Below are positions 42,034-50,937 of a stretch of 64,000 bases of DNA, one piece after another. The stretch covers positions 62,001 to 126,000 of the forward strand of contig RXIV01000004.1 in assembly GCA_003989085.1 (NCBI GenBank), written 5' to 3'. This DNA comes from Candidatus Competibacteraceae bacterium (lineage in GTDB: Bacteria > Pseudomonadota > Gammaproteobacteria > Competibacterales > Competibacteraceae). Both the position numbers and the translations under genes were made by a program. Below the pieces are notes generated by a model. It did not search any database, was not told the origin of the DNA, and was given only the letters and a program-made list of their open reading frames with translations. How positions within the stretch are numbered: the first letter of the stretch is position 1; each line of letters opens with the position of its first letter.

Positions 42034-43788
42034 ATGACCTTTTCGCTGCATGGCATCGGCGTTTCCCGGGGCTACGCGATTGGCAGAACCTATCTGCTCC
42101 AGCGCAACCAGATGGAGATTGCCGAATACGCCATTCCCGACGCCATTATCGAGGATGAAATCCGGCGATTTTTAGCCAGCCTGGACACCGCACGGCAGCA
42201 ATTGCAGGCGATCCGGTTGCAGATTCCGCCTACCGCGCCCGGTGATCTGACAGCCTTTATCGATACCCACCTGCTGATGTTGCAGGACGTGACGTTCACC
42301 GAAGCGCCGGTTCATCTGATCCGTTCGCGCAAGTGCAATGCCGAGTGGGCACTGAAAATCCAGCGCGATACGCTGGTGCAGGTGTTTGAGCAGATGGATG
42401 ACCCCTACCTGCGAACCCGTAAGGAGGATGTCGATCAGGTAGTGCGGCGGGTGCAGCGGATTCTGGTGACGGAAGACGCCGCCGGCGCCGCCACTCCCGA
42501 TTACGCGGAACCGGCCCCGAACCGGTTGGAAGGGCGGGTGATCGTCGCCGATGATCTGACCCCGGCGGATACCATTCTGATGCAGCATCAGGGCGTGCAA
42601 GCTTTTGTCACCGAGTACGGCGGGCCGTTGTCCCATACCGCGATTTTGGCCCGCAGCCTGGGGATTCCAGCCGTGGTGGGGGCGCGCAACGCCCGCGCCT
42701 GGCTGGGTCATGATGAACCGGTGATCGTTGATGGTCGACAGGGCGCGATTCTGGTCGGCCTGGACGAACGCATCCTGCGTTATTACCGGCACAAGCAGCA
42801 GCAGGAGCGCCGTGAGCAGCGCGAGCTGGGCAAACTTAAAGGCAAGCCGGCCATTACCCGCGACGGTATGACGATTGGGTTGTACGCCAATATCGAACAG
42901 CCCGAAGACGCCACATCAGTGCGGGATGTGGCGGCGGATGGCGTGGGCCTGTACCGGACGGAATTTCTGTTCATGAACCGGGCCGAGACCCCGGATGAAG
43001 AAGAACACCTAGCCTCCTATCTGCATGTGATCAAGGTGCTGGATGGCAGTCCGGTGACGATTCGCACCGCCGATCTGGGCGCAGACAAACAAGTGGATGG
43101 CGGGCGCGGCGGCTCGGTCAGCACCAATCCTGCACTGGGGTTGCGGGCGATCCGCATGTGTTTGAAAGACCTCGCCATGTTTCGTCCGCAATTGCGGGCC
43201 ATCCTGCGGGCCTCGGCGTATGGGCCGGTGCGGATGATGATCCCGATGCTGTCAGCTATTCAGGAAGTCTTTCAGGTGCTGCGGCTGGTGGCGGAGACTC
43301 GCCAGGAATTGCGGGATCGCGGGCTGGCTTTTGATGAGAAATTGCCGATTGGCGGGATGATTGAAGTGCCGGCGGCGGCGGTCTGTGCGCCGCAATTCGC
43401 CCGCTATCTGGATTTCCTGTCTATCGGCACCAACGATCTGATTCAGTACACCCTGGCGATTGATCGGGTGGACGATGAAATTAACTACCTGTACGACCCG
43501 CTGCATCCGGCAGTGCTGATGCTGATCCATAACACCATTCGCGCTGGTCGCAAGGCCGGCATTCCGGTCAGTCTGTGCGGTGAAATGGCCGGCGATCCCC
43601 GTTATACCCGGCTGTTGCTGGGGCTGGGGTTGACCGAATTCAGTATGCACCCGACCGGTCTGCTGGAGATCAAGCGGGCGGTTCAGAACAGCCACGTCGG
43701 CGAGTTGAGCGAGGCGGTCCGGCATCTGCTGCGCACCACCGATGCAGAAAAGTATGGCGAGGCGCTCAAGGGCATTGCCCAGAATTGA
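42034..43788 (+). CDS. ptsI: Phosphoenolpyruvate-protein phosphotransferase (Enzyme I)
   Basis: A 584-residue Enzyme I. The phosphorylated His is in GGPLSHTAILARSLGIPAVV, and the PEP-binding domain shows FLSIGTNDLIQYTLAIDR and the Cys in GIPVSLCGEMAGD. There is no N-terminal GAF domain, so it is the PtsI form and not PtsP, though it sits with PTS-Ntr genes. No sugar permease genes are in the window, so it probably feeds NPr and PtsN for regulation. Confidence 0.95.
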   Translation: MTFSLHGIGVSRGYAIGRTYLLQRNQMEIAEYAIPDAIIEDEIRRFLASLDTARQQLQAIRLQIPPTAPGDLTAFIDTHLLMLQDVTFTEAPVHLIRSRKCNAEWALKIQRDTLVQVFEQMDDPYLRTRKEDVDQVVRRVQRILVTEDAAGAATPDYAEPAPNRLEGRVIVADDLTPADTILMQHQGVQAFVTEYGGPLSHTAILARSLGIPAVVGARNARAWLGHDEPVIVDGRQGAILVGLDERILRYYRHKQQQERREQRELGKLKGKPAITRDGMTIGLYANIEQPEDATSVRDVAADGVGLYRTEFLFMNRAETPDEEEHLASYLHVIKVLDGSPVTIRTADLGADKQVDGGRGGSVSTNPALGLRAIRMCLKDLAMFRPQLRAILRASAYGPVRMMIPMLSAIQEVFQVLRLVAETRQELRDRGLAFDEKLPIGGMIEVPAAAVCAPQFARYLDFLSIGTNDLIQYTLAIDRVDDEINYLYDPLHPAVLMLIHNTIRAGRKAGIPVSLCGEMAGDPRYTRLLLGLGLTEFSMHPTGLLEIKRAVQNSHVGELSEAVRHLLRTTDAEKYGEALKGIAQN

Positions 43789-43857
43789 GGGTGTCATACG
43801 GGATATAGCGCCGCTTCTTTTGACTTTGGCCTTAAATATCCTTGACAGAGAGCAATC

Positions 43858-44082
43858 ATGTACGCAGAACGGCTGATGATTGAGACGGATTCGTTGGGCA
43901 ATCCTTGTCAACTGCTGCAATTACCGCCAAATGCTAAGCTGGAGGTCATTGTGCTGGTTTTGGAGAAGACGCAGTTGCCAATCCGCCGTCAGCCACCGTC
44001 CAGTATCGCCGGTAAGGGCGAGATTTTGGGAGACATCATGTCGCCGGTGGTTGCTGAAACCGATTGGGATGTCTTGCGATGA
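43858..44082 (+). CDS. Antitoxin-like partner of a PIN toxin
   Basis: A 74-residue protein with LLQLPPNAKLEVIVLVLEKT and an acidic end SPVVAETDWDVLR. This matches the layout of short antitoxins found before PIN toxins (DUF2281-like). Its stop overlaps the toxin start (ATGA), the usual coupling. DNA binding is expected at the N-terminus but no clear motif is seen. Confidence 0.7.
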   Translation: MYAERLMIETDSLGNPCQLLQLPPNAKLEVIVLVLEKTQLPIRRQPPSSIAGKGEILGDIMSPVVAETDWDVLR

Positions 44083-44489
44083 TTGTGCTGGATACGCACA
44101 TCTGGTTGCAGTGGGTGATCCAGAAGGGTCAGGGTTTGCCCCAGGAGATTTTGGCGGCTATCCAGTCGGAAGATCGGATTGCGGTCTCTGCCATTTCCTG
44201 TTTTGAAATTTCCTATTTGCTGAAGCGGCGGCGAATTGCGTTACCGCTGCCGATTGAGGACTGGCTGAGCGCCGCATTAGGCCCAGCCGGAATTGAAAGC
44301 CTGTCGGTTTCGTGTGAAATCGCATTTCGCTCCGCAGAGCTGCCACAGCATCACCGTGATCCAGCGGACCGAATCATCATCGCTACAGCGTTGGTCTACG
44401 AAGCTCGCCTAGCCAGTCTGGATCAGGCTTTTCCCGATTACACTGAACTGCAAGGCCGATTGATCGCTGCCCAGTCCAACGATGAATAA
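44079..44489 (+). CDS. vapC: PIN-domain toxin, VapC-like
   Basis: A 136-residue PIN ribonuclease. The acidic residues are visible: Asp in MIVLDTHIWLQW, Glu in AISCFEISYLLKR, Asp in HRDPADRIIIATALV and the last Asp in ARLASLDQAFPDY. VapC toxins cut tRNA or rRNA. Start set at ATG 44079 overlapping the antitoxin. The pair stands alone between ptsI and pilA. Confidence 0.9.
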   Translation: MIVLDTHIWLQWVIQKGQGLPQEILAAIQSEDRIAVSAISCFEISYLLKRRRIALPLPIEDWLSAALGPAGIESLSVSCEIAFRSAELPQHHRDPADRIIIATALVYEARLASLDQAFPDYTELQGRLIAAQSNDE

Positions 44490-44676
44490 TCAGTAATCTG
44501 CCCTGTTTCGACACTCCCTGCCCTTTTTGGTCACTTTTTCCAGTCCCGGTTTGCGCGGAACGATTTCATCAAGCAGGGATAGTGAGTGCGGCGTCTGAAG
44601 GCATACGATGTAAATTAGTGGCAAACACGCTGTTTTCTTTAATCTTTGCCCCTTAGTCTCTTTGGCTTTAACTTTT

Positions 44677-44694
44677 TTGGCATAGCTGCTGCAT
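44677..44694 (+). promoter_or_regulatory. Sigma-54 promoter of pilA
   Basis: TTGGCATAGCTGCTGCAT has GG (44679-44680) and GC (44691-44692) exactly ten bases apart, the -24/-12 spacing. It lies 82 bases before the pilin ATG. Type IV pilin genes are commonly under sigma-54 with PilR. Transcription should begin near 44704. Confidence 0.75.
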
Positions 44695-44776
44695 TAATTC
44701 ACTGCGAAGGGATTGCAGGTTAATCCCCCAACCTCCCAACCCGATTTCGGGTTTTCAATCAGTCAGGAGCCACCCC

Positions 44777-45277
44777 ATGAAGAAGTTGCAGAAAGGCTTT
44801 ACCTTAATTGAATTGATGATCGTGGTCGCGATTATCGGTATCTTGGCCGCCATTGCGATTCCCGCTTATCAGGATTACACCATCCGCGCCCGTGTAACGG
44901 AAGGCTTAGTTCTTGCGAGCGCCGCAAAAGTTAATGTTGCGGATATCCTCGCAAGTGGAAATCCTAATGGTGCCGCTGCGGGCTATGCTTTTGGCTGGAC
45001 TGCTCCTACAGCAACACCTAATGTTGCAAGTGTGGCGGTTGCTTCAGACACCGGCGTGATCACTGTAAATACAACCGCTGCTGCTGGTAATGGTACTGTC
45101 ACGCTGGTGCCCTATACTGGTATATACACTGCTCCGGCACTGTTACCAGCAGGCACTGCTTCATTTACGCCGCCTACTGATGCTTTGAAATGGGCTTGCC
45201 GTGCAGCTGGTAATACTTTTACTCTTGGAACAGCTGGTACCTTATTGGCTAAGTATGCTCCTTCTGAATGCCGTTAA
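44777..45277 (+). CDS. pilA: Type IV major pilin PilA
   Basis: A 166-residue prepilin. Leader MKKLQKG is followed by the cut site and [20 protein letters not shown], including the conserved Glu5. The globular part ends with a disulfide pair (WACRAAG and PSECR). AGGAG precedes the ATG. A sigma-54 promoter lies upstream, a terminator follows, and an accessory gene comes next, as in Pseudomonas pilin loci. Confidence 0.96.
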   Translation: MKKLQKGFTLIELMIVVAIIGILAAIAIPAYQDYTIRARVTEGLVLASAAKVNVADILASGNPNGAAAGYAFGWTAPTATPNVASVAVASDTGVITVNTTAAAGNGTVTLVPYTGIYTAPALLPAGTASFTPPTDALKWACRAAGNTFTLGTAGTLLAKYAPSECR

Positions 45278-45302
45278 TCCCTAGCTAATGCAGTAGAATG
45301 CA

Positions 45303-45328
45303 AAGCCCCCGGTGACGGGGGCTTTTTT
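45303..45328 (+). terminator. Rho-independent terminator of pilA
   Basis: Stem AAGCCCCC/GGGGGCTT, loop GGTGAC, then six T residues. It separates highly expressed pilin from the accessory gene. Confidence 0.9.
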
Positions 45329-45361
45329 GTACCTCCATGCTTTTGCGAGAAGTCTATCGTC

Positions 45362-46129
45362 ATGACCCGCCTTCGCGCCTTCGCCATCCACCTGATGACC
45401 AGCGCCAGTATTATTCTGGCTCTGTTGGGTTTAATGCACTGGGTCTGGTATCCCGCGCCTTATTTCGAGATCAATGGCGGTTGGCACGTGTGGCGGATTC
45501 TGGCCGGCGTGGATGTGGTGCTGGGGCCGTTACTGACCTTGATCATCTTCAAGCCGGGCAAGCCCAGCCTGAAATTCGACCTGAGTTGCATTATCCTCAT
45601 GCAATTGGCGGCGCTGATGTATGGCGGGACGATCATTTACCAACAACGCCCGGCCTTTGTGGTGTTTGGAACCGACCGCTTTACTACGGTCACTGCGGCA
45701 GACGTCGAATTTGACAAGCTTAAGGCTCCCGAACTCCAGCGTCTCGCCGGGATTGGGCCATTATTGGCGCAAGCCCTCCCGCCCGCAGATCCAAAGTTGC
45801 GCCAGGAATTAATGTTTGCCATCGTGATAGGAGGGCAGAAGGATTTGGAATACCGAGCAGAATGGTATGAACCGTATCGGCCTGATCTCACGCAACTCCG
45901 CGCCCGTAGCCTTGACCTTGATAAGATCGCGGCACTTGACCAAGGTGCTAAAGCCGCGGTTGCAGCATTCGCCGCGCAACATGGCGGAACGCTAGAGAAT
46001 TACCTGTATTTGCCACTTAGGGGTAAAAACAAGGACATCGTGGTGGCGCTGTCTGCACAAGATGGAATGCCAGTGGGTTTCATCAGCATCAATCCGTGGC
46101 TTGGGGATTATCCGCAGAAACAGCCGTAG
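45362..46129 (+). CDS. Type IV pilin accessory protein, TfpZ/TfpX-like
   Basis: A 255-residue protein with three or four membrane segments in the first 100 residues (ILALLGLMHWVWYP, DVVLGPLLTLIIF) and a periplasmic C-terminal domain. The pattern HWVWYPAPYFEINGGWHV matches proteins encoded after the major pilin that help pilin assembly or stability. It lies 84 bases after pilA beyond the terminator. Confidence 0.85.
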   Translation: MTRLRAFAIHLMTSASIILALLGLMHWVWYPAPYFEINGGWHVWRILAGVDVVLGPLLTLIIFKPGKPSLKFDLSCIILMQLAALMYGGTIIYQQRPAFVVFGTDRFTTVTAADVEFDKLKAPELQRLAGIGPLLAQALPPADPKLRQELMFAIVIGGQKDLEYRAEWYEPYRPDLTQLRARSLDLDKIAALDQGAKAAVAAFAAQHGGTLENYLYLPLRGKNKDIVVALSAQDGMPVGFISINPWLGDYPQKQP

Positions 46130-46171
46130 CGTTGAACCTACGGTAAAGCCGCCAGGCTTGATTGTGAATGA

Positions 46172-46594
46172 TCAACAGCGGCGCTGCTTTTTTAGAACGG
46201 CAACGATCCCAGACATTTCAGAAACCATGCCAAAAGCAATTTTGAGCGTCATAATCAACTCCTCTGGATCCAGACGGTATTCATGAGTAATTTGATTGCG
46301 AATTTCTCTAATTTCTTGCCAACGCAAGGCGGATGGCAAATAACGATATCTCTCCAATAAATTCAGGATGTCAATTACCGGCAGTGACTCAACAGGTTCA
46401 TGCAAGATATCTAGCGCAAACCGCCGAAACAACTGGACGCTCATAACATCTTGCAGCTTGGTAAAACGGTAAGCAAACTGATCCAGAGCGGCAACCAAAC
46501 CTGGATTTCTCGTGGCAAAGTCGCCAACGGTCAGTGACTGTGGACAGCGCGCCATTGCCTCTTGAAGCGCCAAAAGATGAAGATCGCAGATCAT
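46172..46594 (-). CDS. HEPN-domain toxin (HepT-like)
   Basis: A 140-residue helical protein with the HEPN ribonuclease motif Rx4H in REIRNQITHEYRLDPEEL. It follows a nucleotidyltransferase gene by 9 bases. In MNT/HEPN pairs the HEPN protein is an RNase or target that is kept silent by nucleotidylation. N-terminal MICDLHLLALQEAMARC is typical of this larger HepT type. Confidence 0.85.
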   Translation of the reverse strand: MICDLHLLALQEAMARCPQSLTVGDFATRNPGLVAALDQFAYRFTKLQDVMSVQLFRRFALDILHEPVESLPVIDILNLLERYRYLPSALRWQEIREIRNQITHEYRLDPEELIMTLKIAFGMVSEMSGIVAVLKKQRRC

Positions 46595-46603
46595 CCAGGG
46601 TTC

Positions 46604-46891
46604 TCACACAGGTTCTCCATACAATTTAGCTTGGCTCTGAATTGAAGAAGATTTTTTATTTTCCACTACGACATCAATTTTTTGGTCACCCAAGCAACGC
46701 CGTAGTTCTGCGCAAAAGCGTAACCGTCTGTGAACGGCCTCTTCTGTGGACCAGTTTCCTGGAATAAATAGATCAATATCACCACCTCGCCCTGTGTCAT
46801 CCAACCGCGATCCGAATAAATATGGCACCACGCCAAAGTGGCGCAGACCTGCCTCACGAATCCTGTTTCTTTGTTGTTCTGTTAAACGCAT
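46604..46891 (-). CDS. Minimal nucleotidyltransferase antitoxin (MntA-like)
   Basis: A 95-residue protein with the polymerase-beta-type motif LFGSRLDDTGRGGDIDLFIP (GSx10DxD) and a third acidic residue in KIDVVVENK. MntA-type antitoxins add AMP to the tyrosine of their HEPN partner. It is the first gene of the pair. Confidence 0.9.
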   Translation of the reverse strand: MRLTEQQRNRIREAGLRHFGVVPYLFGSRLDDTGRGGDIDLFIPGNWSTEEAVHRRLRFCAELRRCLGDQKIDVVVENKKSSSIQSQAKLYGEPV

Positions 46892-47269
46892 TTCTAACCT
46901 CTTTATTGGGGACTACTCATAGGGGTACTGCGCTTTGTTTTCGCAATTCCCCCGGTGGAGGTTTGCGAGCATTCCGCGCCCAATCGCATACCTCCACAAA
47001 TTTCACATTCCGCTAATCCGGCGATTAAGCTATTAAAAGTAGTGTTGTTGACATCCTCCACGCCCGAAGGACAGAAGTTTTACAGCGTATCAAATAATGT
47101 TACCCACAAACGCGGCGCTTAAACAGTTTCCATGTGGGGGATTGTCGTGCTGTCACACTCCCTCCCCGCCCTAAGGGACACGGTCTCTCACGGAAAATCC
47201 TGGTGGTATTTGCACTCACCCTAAAACCGCTATGCTTGATTGTGAATTCTCACCCACCGGCTGTGCTAC
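46892..47269. other. Intergenic region between mntA-like and dgt
   Basis: This 378-base gap holds the start-side regulatory DNA of both divergent genes and, from 47048, a 157-bp relic of an IS200/IS605 element. No protein gene is seen in it. Confidence 0.6.
47048..47204 (-). mobile_element. IS200/IS605-derived miniature relic (PATE-like)
   Basis: The start TTGACATCCTC...CGCCCGAAGGAC matches the reversed right end of the IS at 4351-6114, and CTCCCTCCCCGCCCTAAGGG with its flank up to GGTATT matches the reversed left end. Only about 85 bases lie between the two, so no transposase genes remain. It could be moved by TnpA in trans if the hairpins still work, but both stems are decayed. Confidence 0.65.
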
Positions 47270-48622
47270 ATGGATTGGAACCCTCTGCTTTCCCGCATCC
47301 GTCCGGGGCTGTCCCGCCCGCACCCCGCCAGCGAAGCCCGCACCGATTTTCAGCGCGACTTCGACCGTATCGTGTTTTCCTCGGCATTCCGGCGCTTGCA
47401 GGATAAAACCCAGGTCTTTCCGCTCTCTCAAAGCGACTATATCCGTACCCGCCTGACCCACAGCCTTGAAGTATCTAGCGTGGGACGGTCACTGGGGACG
47501 ATGGTCGGCGACTGCGTGATCCGCCGTCACAACCTGAAAGACCTCTATCCGCAGGACTTCGGCGCGGTGGTGGCTGCGGCCTGTCTGGCCCACGACATTG
47601 GCAATCCGCCCTTCGGTCACGCTGGGGAAGATGCGATCCGGCTGTGGTTTGCCACCTCCGCAACCGGTCAGACCGCGTTGGAGGCGTTGCCCAAATCGCA
47701 GCGGCAGGATTTCCTGCGCTTCGAAGGCAATGCTCAGGGGTTCCGCATCATCACCCGCCTGCAAAGCCCGGATAATCGCGGCGGGATGCAACTGACCTGC
47801 GCCTTGCTGGGCGCGTTCACCAAGTATCCCCGCGCTGCCTGGCTTTCCGTTCCCGCGCCGCCCGGCGTTGCGTTCCACAAATTCGGCTTCTATCAGGACG
47901 ATCGCGATCTGTTCGCCGAAGTCGCCGGCCAACTGGGTCTGGATCAGATAGCGCCGGATGCGTGGCGGCGTCATCCGCTGGCCTGGCTGGTTGAGGCGGC
48001 CGACGACATCTGCTACCGGATCATTGATGTGGAGGATGCCTTCCGGCTGCAACAACTGCGCTTTGAGGAGGTGCGCACCCTGTTGCTGCCGCTGACCGGC
48101 GCGGCTGAGCAGGCTGAGCGCAAAATGGCGCACCTGACCCGGCCCAGGGAGCGCATCGAATACCTGCGGGCCAAGGCGATTGGCGCGATTATCGATCAGG
48201 CGCATCAGTGCTTTATGGATCATGAGGACGCGATTCTGGCCGGCAACTTCAGTGGGGAACTGCTCGATGAGATTCCCGCTGCTGCGGCGATGCAGGCGCT
48301 TAAGGAATGTGGAGAAACCCGGATTTATATTTCGCGCCCCGTGGTGGAGGTAGAAGCGGCGGGTTTTGAGGTGCTTGGCGGGTTGCTGGAAGCCTTCGTG
48401 ACCACGGTCAACGACATTGCGGATCGTGGTCTGGCCGCTTCATCCAAGAGTCGGATGCTGATTCACCTGATCCCGGAACAATTCATCGGTCCCGGTCGCT
48501 GCCCGGTCGCGGATCGTTACCGCCGACTGCTGTCCATCACTGATTTTGTGTCCGGGATGACCGACTCCTACGCCGTGTCGCTGTTCAAAAAGCTGACCGG
48601 GATTTCCTTACCGACTGGCTGA
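47270..48622 (+). CDS. dgt: Deoxyguanosinetriphosphate triphosphohydrolase
   Basis: A 450-residue HD-domain enzyme. HD residues appear in TRLTHSLEVSSVGR and ACLAHDIGNPPFGHAGE, and the late region NDIADRGLAASSKSRM matches the long Dgt form. It hydrolyses dGTP or other dNTPs to nucleoside and triphosphate. It is convergent with pcm, with stop codons next to each other. Confidence 0.94.
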   Translation: MDWNPLLSRIRPGLSRPHPASEARTDFQRDFDRIVFSSAFRRLQDKTQVFPLSQSDYIRTRLTHSLEVSSVGRSLGTMVGDCVIRRHNLKDLYPQDFGAVVAAACLAHDIGNPPFGHAGEDAIRLWFATSATGQTALEALPKSQRQDFLRFEGNAQGFRIITRLQSPDNRGGMQLTCALLGAFTKYPRAAWLSVPAPPGVAFHKFGFYQDDRDLFAEVAGQLGLDQIAPDAWRRHPLAWLVEAADDICYRIIDVEDAFRLQQLRFEEVRTLLLPLTGAAEQAERKMAHLTRPRERIEYLRAKAIGAIIDQAHQCFMDHEDAILAGNFSGELLDEIPAAAAMQALKECGETRIYISRPVVEVEAAGFEVLGGLLEAFVTTVNDIADRGLAASSKSRMLIHLIPEQFIGPGRCPVADRYRRLLSITDFVSGMTDSYAVSLFKKLTGISLPTG

Positions 48623-49309
48623 TCACGCCAGATTCTGAATCAGCGGCACAAACACCACCGGCAGCAGGCTGCGGCTGAAGACTGCACCCTGCTGATCCTT
48701 GTCGATCACCTGCAAATCCTGAGTTTGTCCCGATTCTCCTACCGGAATCACCAACCGCCCACCCGGCTTCAACTGCTGCACCAGCGCCGGCGGAACGGTC
48801 AGCGCCGCCGCCGTGACCATAATCCCATCAAACGGCGCGTGTTCTTTCCAACCCTGAGCACCATCGCCCACCCGGATTTCCACATTGTCGATGGACAGTT
48901 CGTGCAAACGCTGCGCCGCTGCCCGCGCCAGTTCAGGAATCCGCTCGATGGAATAAACTTGCCGCACCAGTTGCGCCAGCACTGCGGCTTGATAACCCGA
49001 CCCGGTTCCGATCTCCAGAAGAGTCGCCCCCGGAGCGGGAGCCAGCAGTTCGGTCATCAACGCAACGATGAATGGTTGAGAAATGGTCTGACCGCGCCCA
49101 ATCGGTAATGGCGTATTGGCATAGGCCCATTTTTGCTGTTCGTCCGGCACGAACCGATGCCGGGGAACGGCCGCCAAAGCGTGCCACACGCGCCCGCTCA
49201 GTTCGCAACAGCCGGTTGCTTCGCCAGTTTCGCGGATTTCCGCCGCTACCCGTTCCAACAAGGCTTGCCGGGCAGTTTCAGGCGCTTCGTCTAAGCAGTC
49301 GACCATCAT
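48623..49309 (-). CDS. pcm: Protein-L-isoaspartate O-methyltransferase
   Basis: A 228-residue SAM-dependent enzyme that starts repair of isoaspartyl residues. Motifs include NTPLPIGRGQTISQPFIVAL, the SAM site LLEIGTGSGYQAAVLAQL and GGRLVIPVG. The start overlaps the upstream AstE-like gene by 32 bases. Confidence 0.95.
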   Translation of the reverse strand: MMVDCLDEAPETARQALLERVAAEIRETGEATGCCELSGRVWHALAAVPRHRFVPDEQQKWAYANTPLPIGRGQTISQPFIVALMTELLAPAPGATLLEIGTGSGYQAAVLAQLVRQVYSIERIPELARAAAQRLHELSIDNVEIRVGDGAQGWKEHAPFDGIMVTAAALTVPPALVQQLKPGGRLVIPVGESGQTQDLQVIDKDQQGAVFSRSLLPVVFVPLIQNLA

Positions 49310-50279
49310 GTCTTCCTGACTGCGCTGGCTGGCGATGCAGCGCCGCCGGCGTCAGAATCCGGGCCACCAGATTGCCTTGCTGCAACAACGGCTGCCGACG
49401 CAGGCTGGATAGCAAACCCGCGACCGGAGCCACTACCCGCGCTTGGACCTGACCCGTCAGGCTGTCGTAAATCTGCCCGAGAACCTCGCCGCTCTGCACC
49501 CAGCGCCCCACCTCCAGCTCGGAGGCAAACAGGCCGGACTGCTCCGCCATGACCGTGATGACCTGCTGTAACCCGAAATAGCGCAAATCCTCGTCATCAT
49601 TCGCCAGACGCAGTCCGCTGATCACCCCGGTACGATCCATAAACGCTGCCAGGGCGCGAAACAGGGTTTCGCAGTGGCTGGTTTGCAGGGTGCCCGCCTG
49701 ACCGGCGTGGATCGCAAAACGCTCGCCGCCCTGCGCCCGCCAGTCCCGCGCCAGCGTCGATGCCGCTTCATCCTCCGCTGGCCGTTCGATCACCGCCGGC
49801 AAACCGAACAGGCAGGCGCTGGCCCGTTCATCATCGTTGGGCGCATACAACCGCACCTGCGGCATTTCTTCAATATCGGCGGCTGCCGGACAAATATCCA
49901 CCCGGTAGTAGGCTGTCCGGATCAGCGCGGCCACAGATTCAGTCGTCGATCCAACCGGACGGCGATGTCTTGCGTGCATTCCCGATCGGTTCCGGGCCGG
50001 GCCGGACGGATGGGGATAATGGGCCGGATCCGGAGAATTGAGCGTGGGAACGATCACGGCCCGTTCACGCAAGCGCAGTTCACCCGGTTGGCCTGCCTCA
50101 ATGCTTTGCAAAAATGCGGCCAGCCGCGATAACACGAACAGGCCGTTCAGATCATCGCCATTGAGATTGGCGAGTAGCGCCAGGCGTGGCGCTCGCCCGC
50201 GTGGGCCGAGATCATAATGGGGAAGCAAAACCCCATCTGGCAACGGTGTTTTCCGTTTGGAAAACCGGTGGTTGAGCAA
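49278..50279 (-). CDS. AstE/aspartoacylase-family protein without zinc ligands
   Basis: A 333-residue protein with the fold of succinylglutamate desuccinylase/aspartoacylase (M14-like). In active members the zinc is held by H-x2-E and a later His in D-L-H. Here these read LLANLNGDDLNGL and RVDICPAAADIEEMP, so both histidines are replaced (Asn, Cys). The C-terminal barrel with VVAPVAGLLSS remains. It is likely a non-catalytic relative; compare the intact paralogue at 56618. The start is uncertain (TTG at 50279, no early ATG). Confidence 0.75.
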   Translation of the reverse strand: MLNHRFSKRKTPLPDGVLLPHYDLGPRGRAPRLALLANLNGDDLNGLFVLSRLAAFLQSIEAGQPGELRLRERAVIVPTLNSPDPAHYPHPSGPARNRSGMHARHRRPVGSTTESVAALIRTAYYRVDICPAAADIEEMPQVRLYAPNDDERASACLFGLPAVIERPAEDEAASTLARDWRAQGGERFAIHAGQAGTLQTSHCETLFRALAAFMDRTGVISGLRLANDDEDLRYFGLQQVITVMAEQSGLFASELEVGRWVQSGEVLGQIYDSLTGQVQARVVAPVAGLLSSLRRQPLLQQGNLVARILTPAALHRQPAQSGRHDGRLLRRSA

Positions 50280-50406
50280 AATCTACCCCCGCTATTGCAT
50301 GGCTGCTTCGACCAGGAAGCTATCACTAATAGCATAGCCCAACCTGCCGATTTCACCGGGTGAACTTTGGAGCAGTGGCGGCGGTGGTCCCACTTAAAAA
50401 GTTCCT

Positions 50407-50433
50407 AATCTATGTTGCATCGCAACATAGATT
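50407..50433. promoter_or_regulatory. 27-bp palindrome upstream of the phasin gene
   Basis: Perfect 12-base arms AATCTATGTTGC and GCAACATAGATT surround ATC. The centre TTGC-N3-GCAA resembles the CTGC-N3-GCAG half-site pair reported for the PHA regulator PhaR. It overlaps a possible promoter (TTGCAT, 17 bases, TATATT at 50438-50443), so binding would block transcription. Confidence 0.6.
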
Positions 50434-50524
50434 CCACTATATTACGCCGCCATAGAGAGCGGCAATCCGCCATTTCCCCGTTCAATCTCAGCCCATTCAC
50501 TTTTATTTAACCGAGGAATTTATC

Positions 50525-50878
50525 ATGGTGATCAATCTGTTCAACAAAGCTCTGGAAGCCCCGCAGACTCTGCCCTACCCGGTGGTCAAGGCTAATAAAC
50601 TGTTTGTCGAGAACATGGAAAAAATGATGATGTTTCAGATGAACGCGCTGAAATCGTATCTGGATATTGGCTTCAACCAGATGAAGGCCGCCGCTGAAAT
50701 CGATGATGTCAAGAGCTTGCAAGATTTCTATCAGCGCCAAGCGGAGATTGCCCAGACCGTACAGCACAAGATGATGGTCGATGCCAAGGCCATGACCGAT
50801 CTGGCGACCCGCTTCAAGGGTGAGATGGGCGGTCTGGCCAAGACCACTTTTGAAGATGCGCTGCCCAAAGTGGCCTAA
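50525..50878 (+). CDS. Phasin family protein
   Basis: A 117-residue helical protein, MVINLFNKALEAPQTLPYPV, with an amphipathic middle (ENMEKMMMFQMNALKSYLDI) typical of short phasins that coat polyhydroxyalkanoate granules. GAGGA precedes the ATG. No PHA synthase genes are in the window. A palindrome upstream and a terminator downstream suggest a tightly controlled single gene. Confidence 0.88.
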   Translation: MVINLFNKALEAPQTLPYPVVKANKLFVENMEKMMMFQMNALKSYLDIGFNQMKAAAEIDDVKSLQDFYQRQAEIAQTVQHKMMVDAKAMTDLATRFKGEMGGLAKTTFEDALPKVA

Positions 50879-50893
50879 AGCGCTAGACTTCGA

Positions 50894-50937
50894 CCATCGC
50901 CATCGCCATCGCCATCGCCATCGCCATCGCCATCGCC
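50894..50937 (+). repeat. Hexanucleotide microsatellite (CCATCG)7
   Basis: Seven perfect tandem copies of CCATCG plus CC lie between the phasin stop and rsmJ. The last copies supply the left arm of the phasin terminator. Confidence 0.95.

Noticed and set aside
50894..50937. CRISPR-like tandem repeat
   Set aside because: Units are six bases with no spacers; it is a microsatellite.
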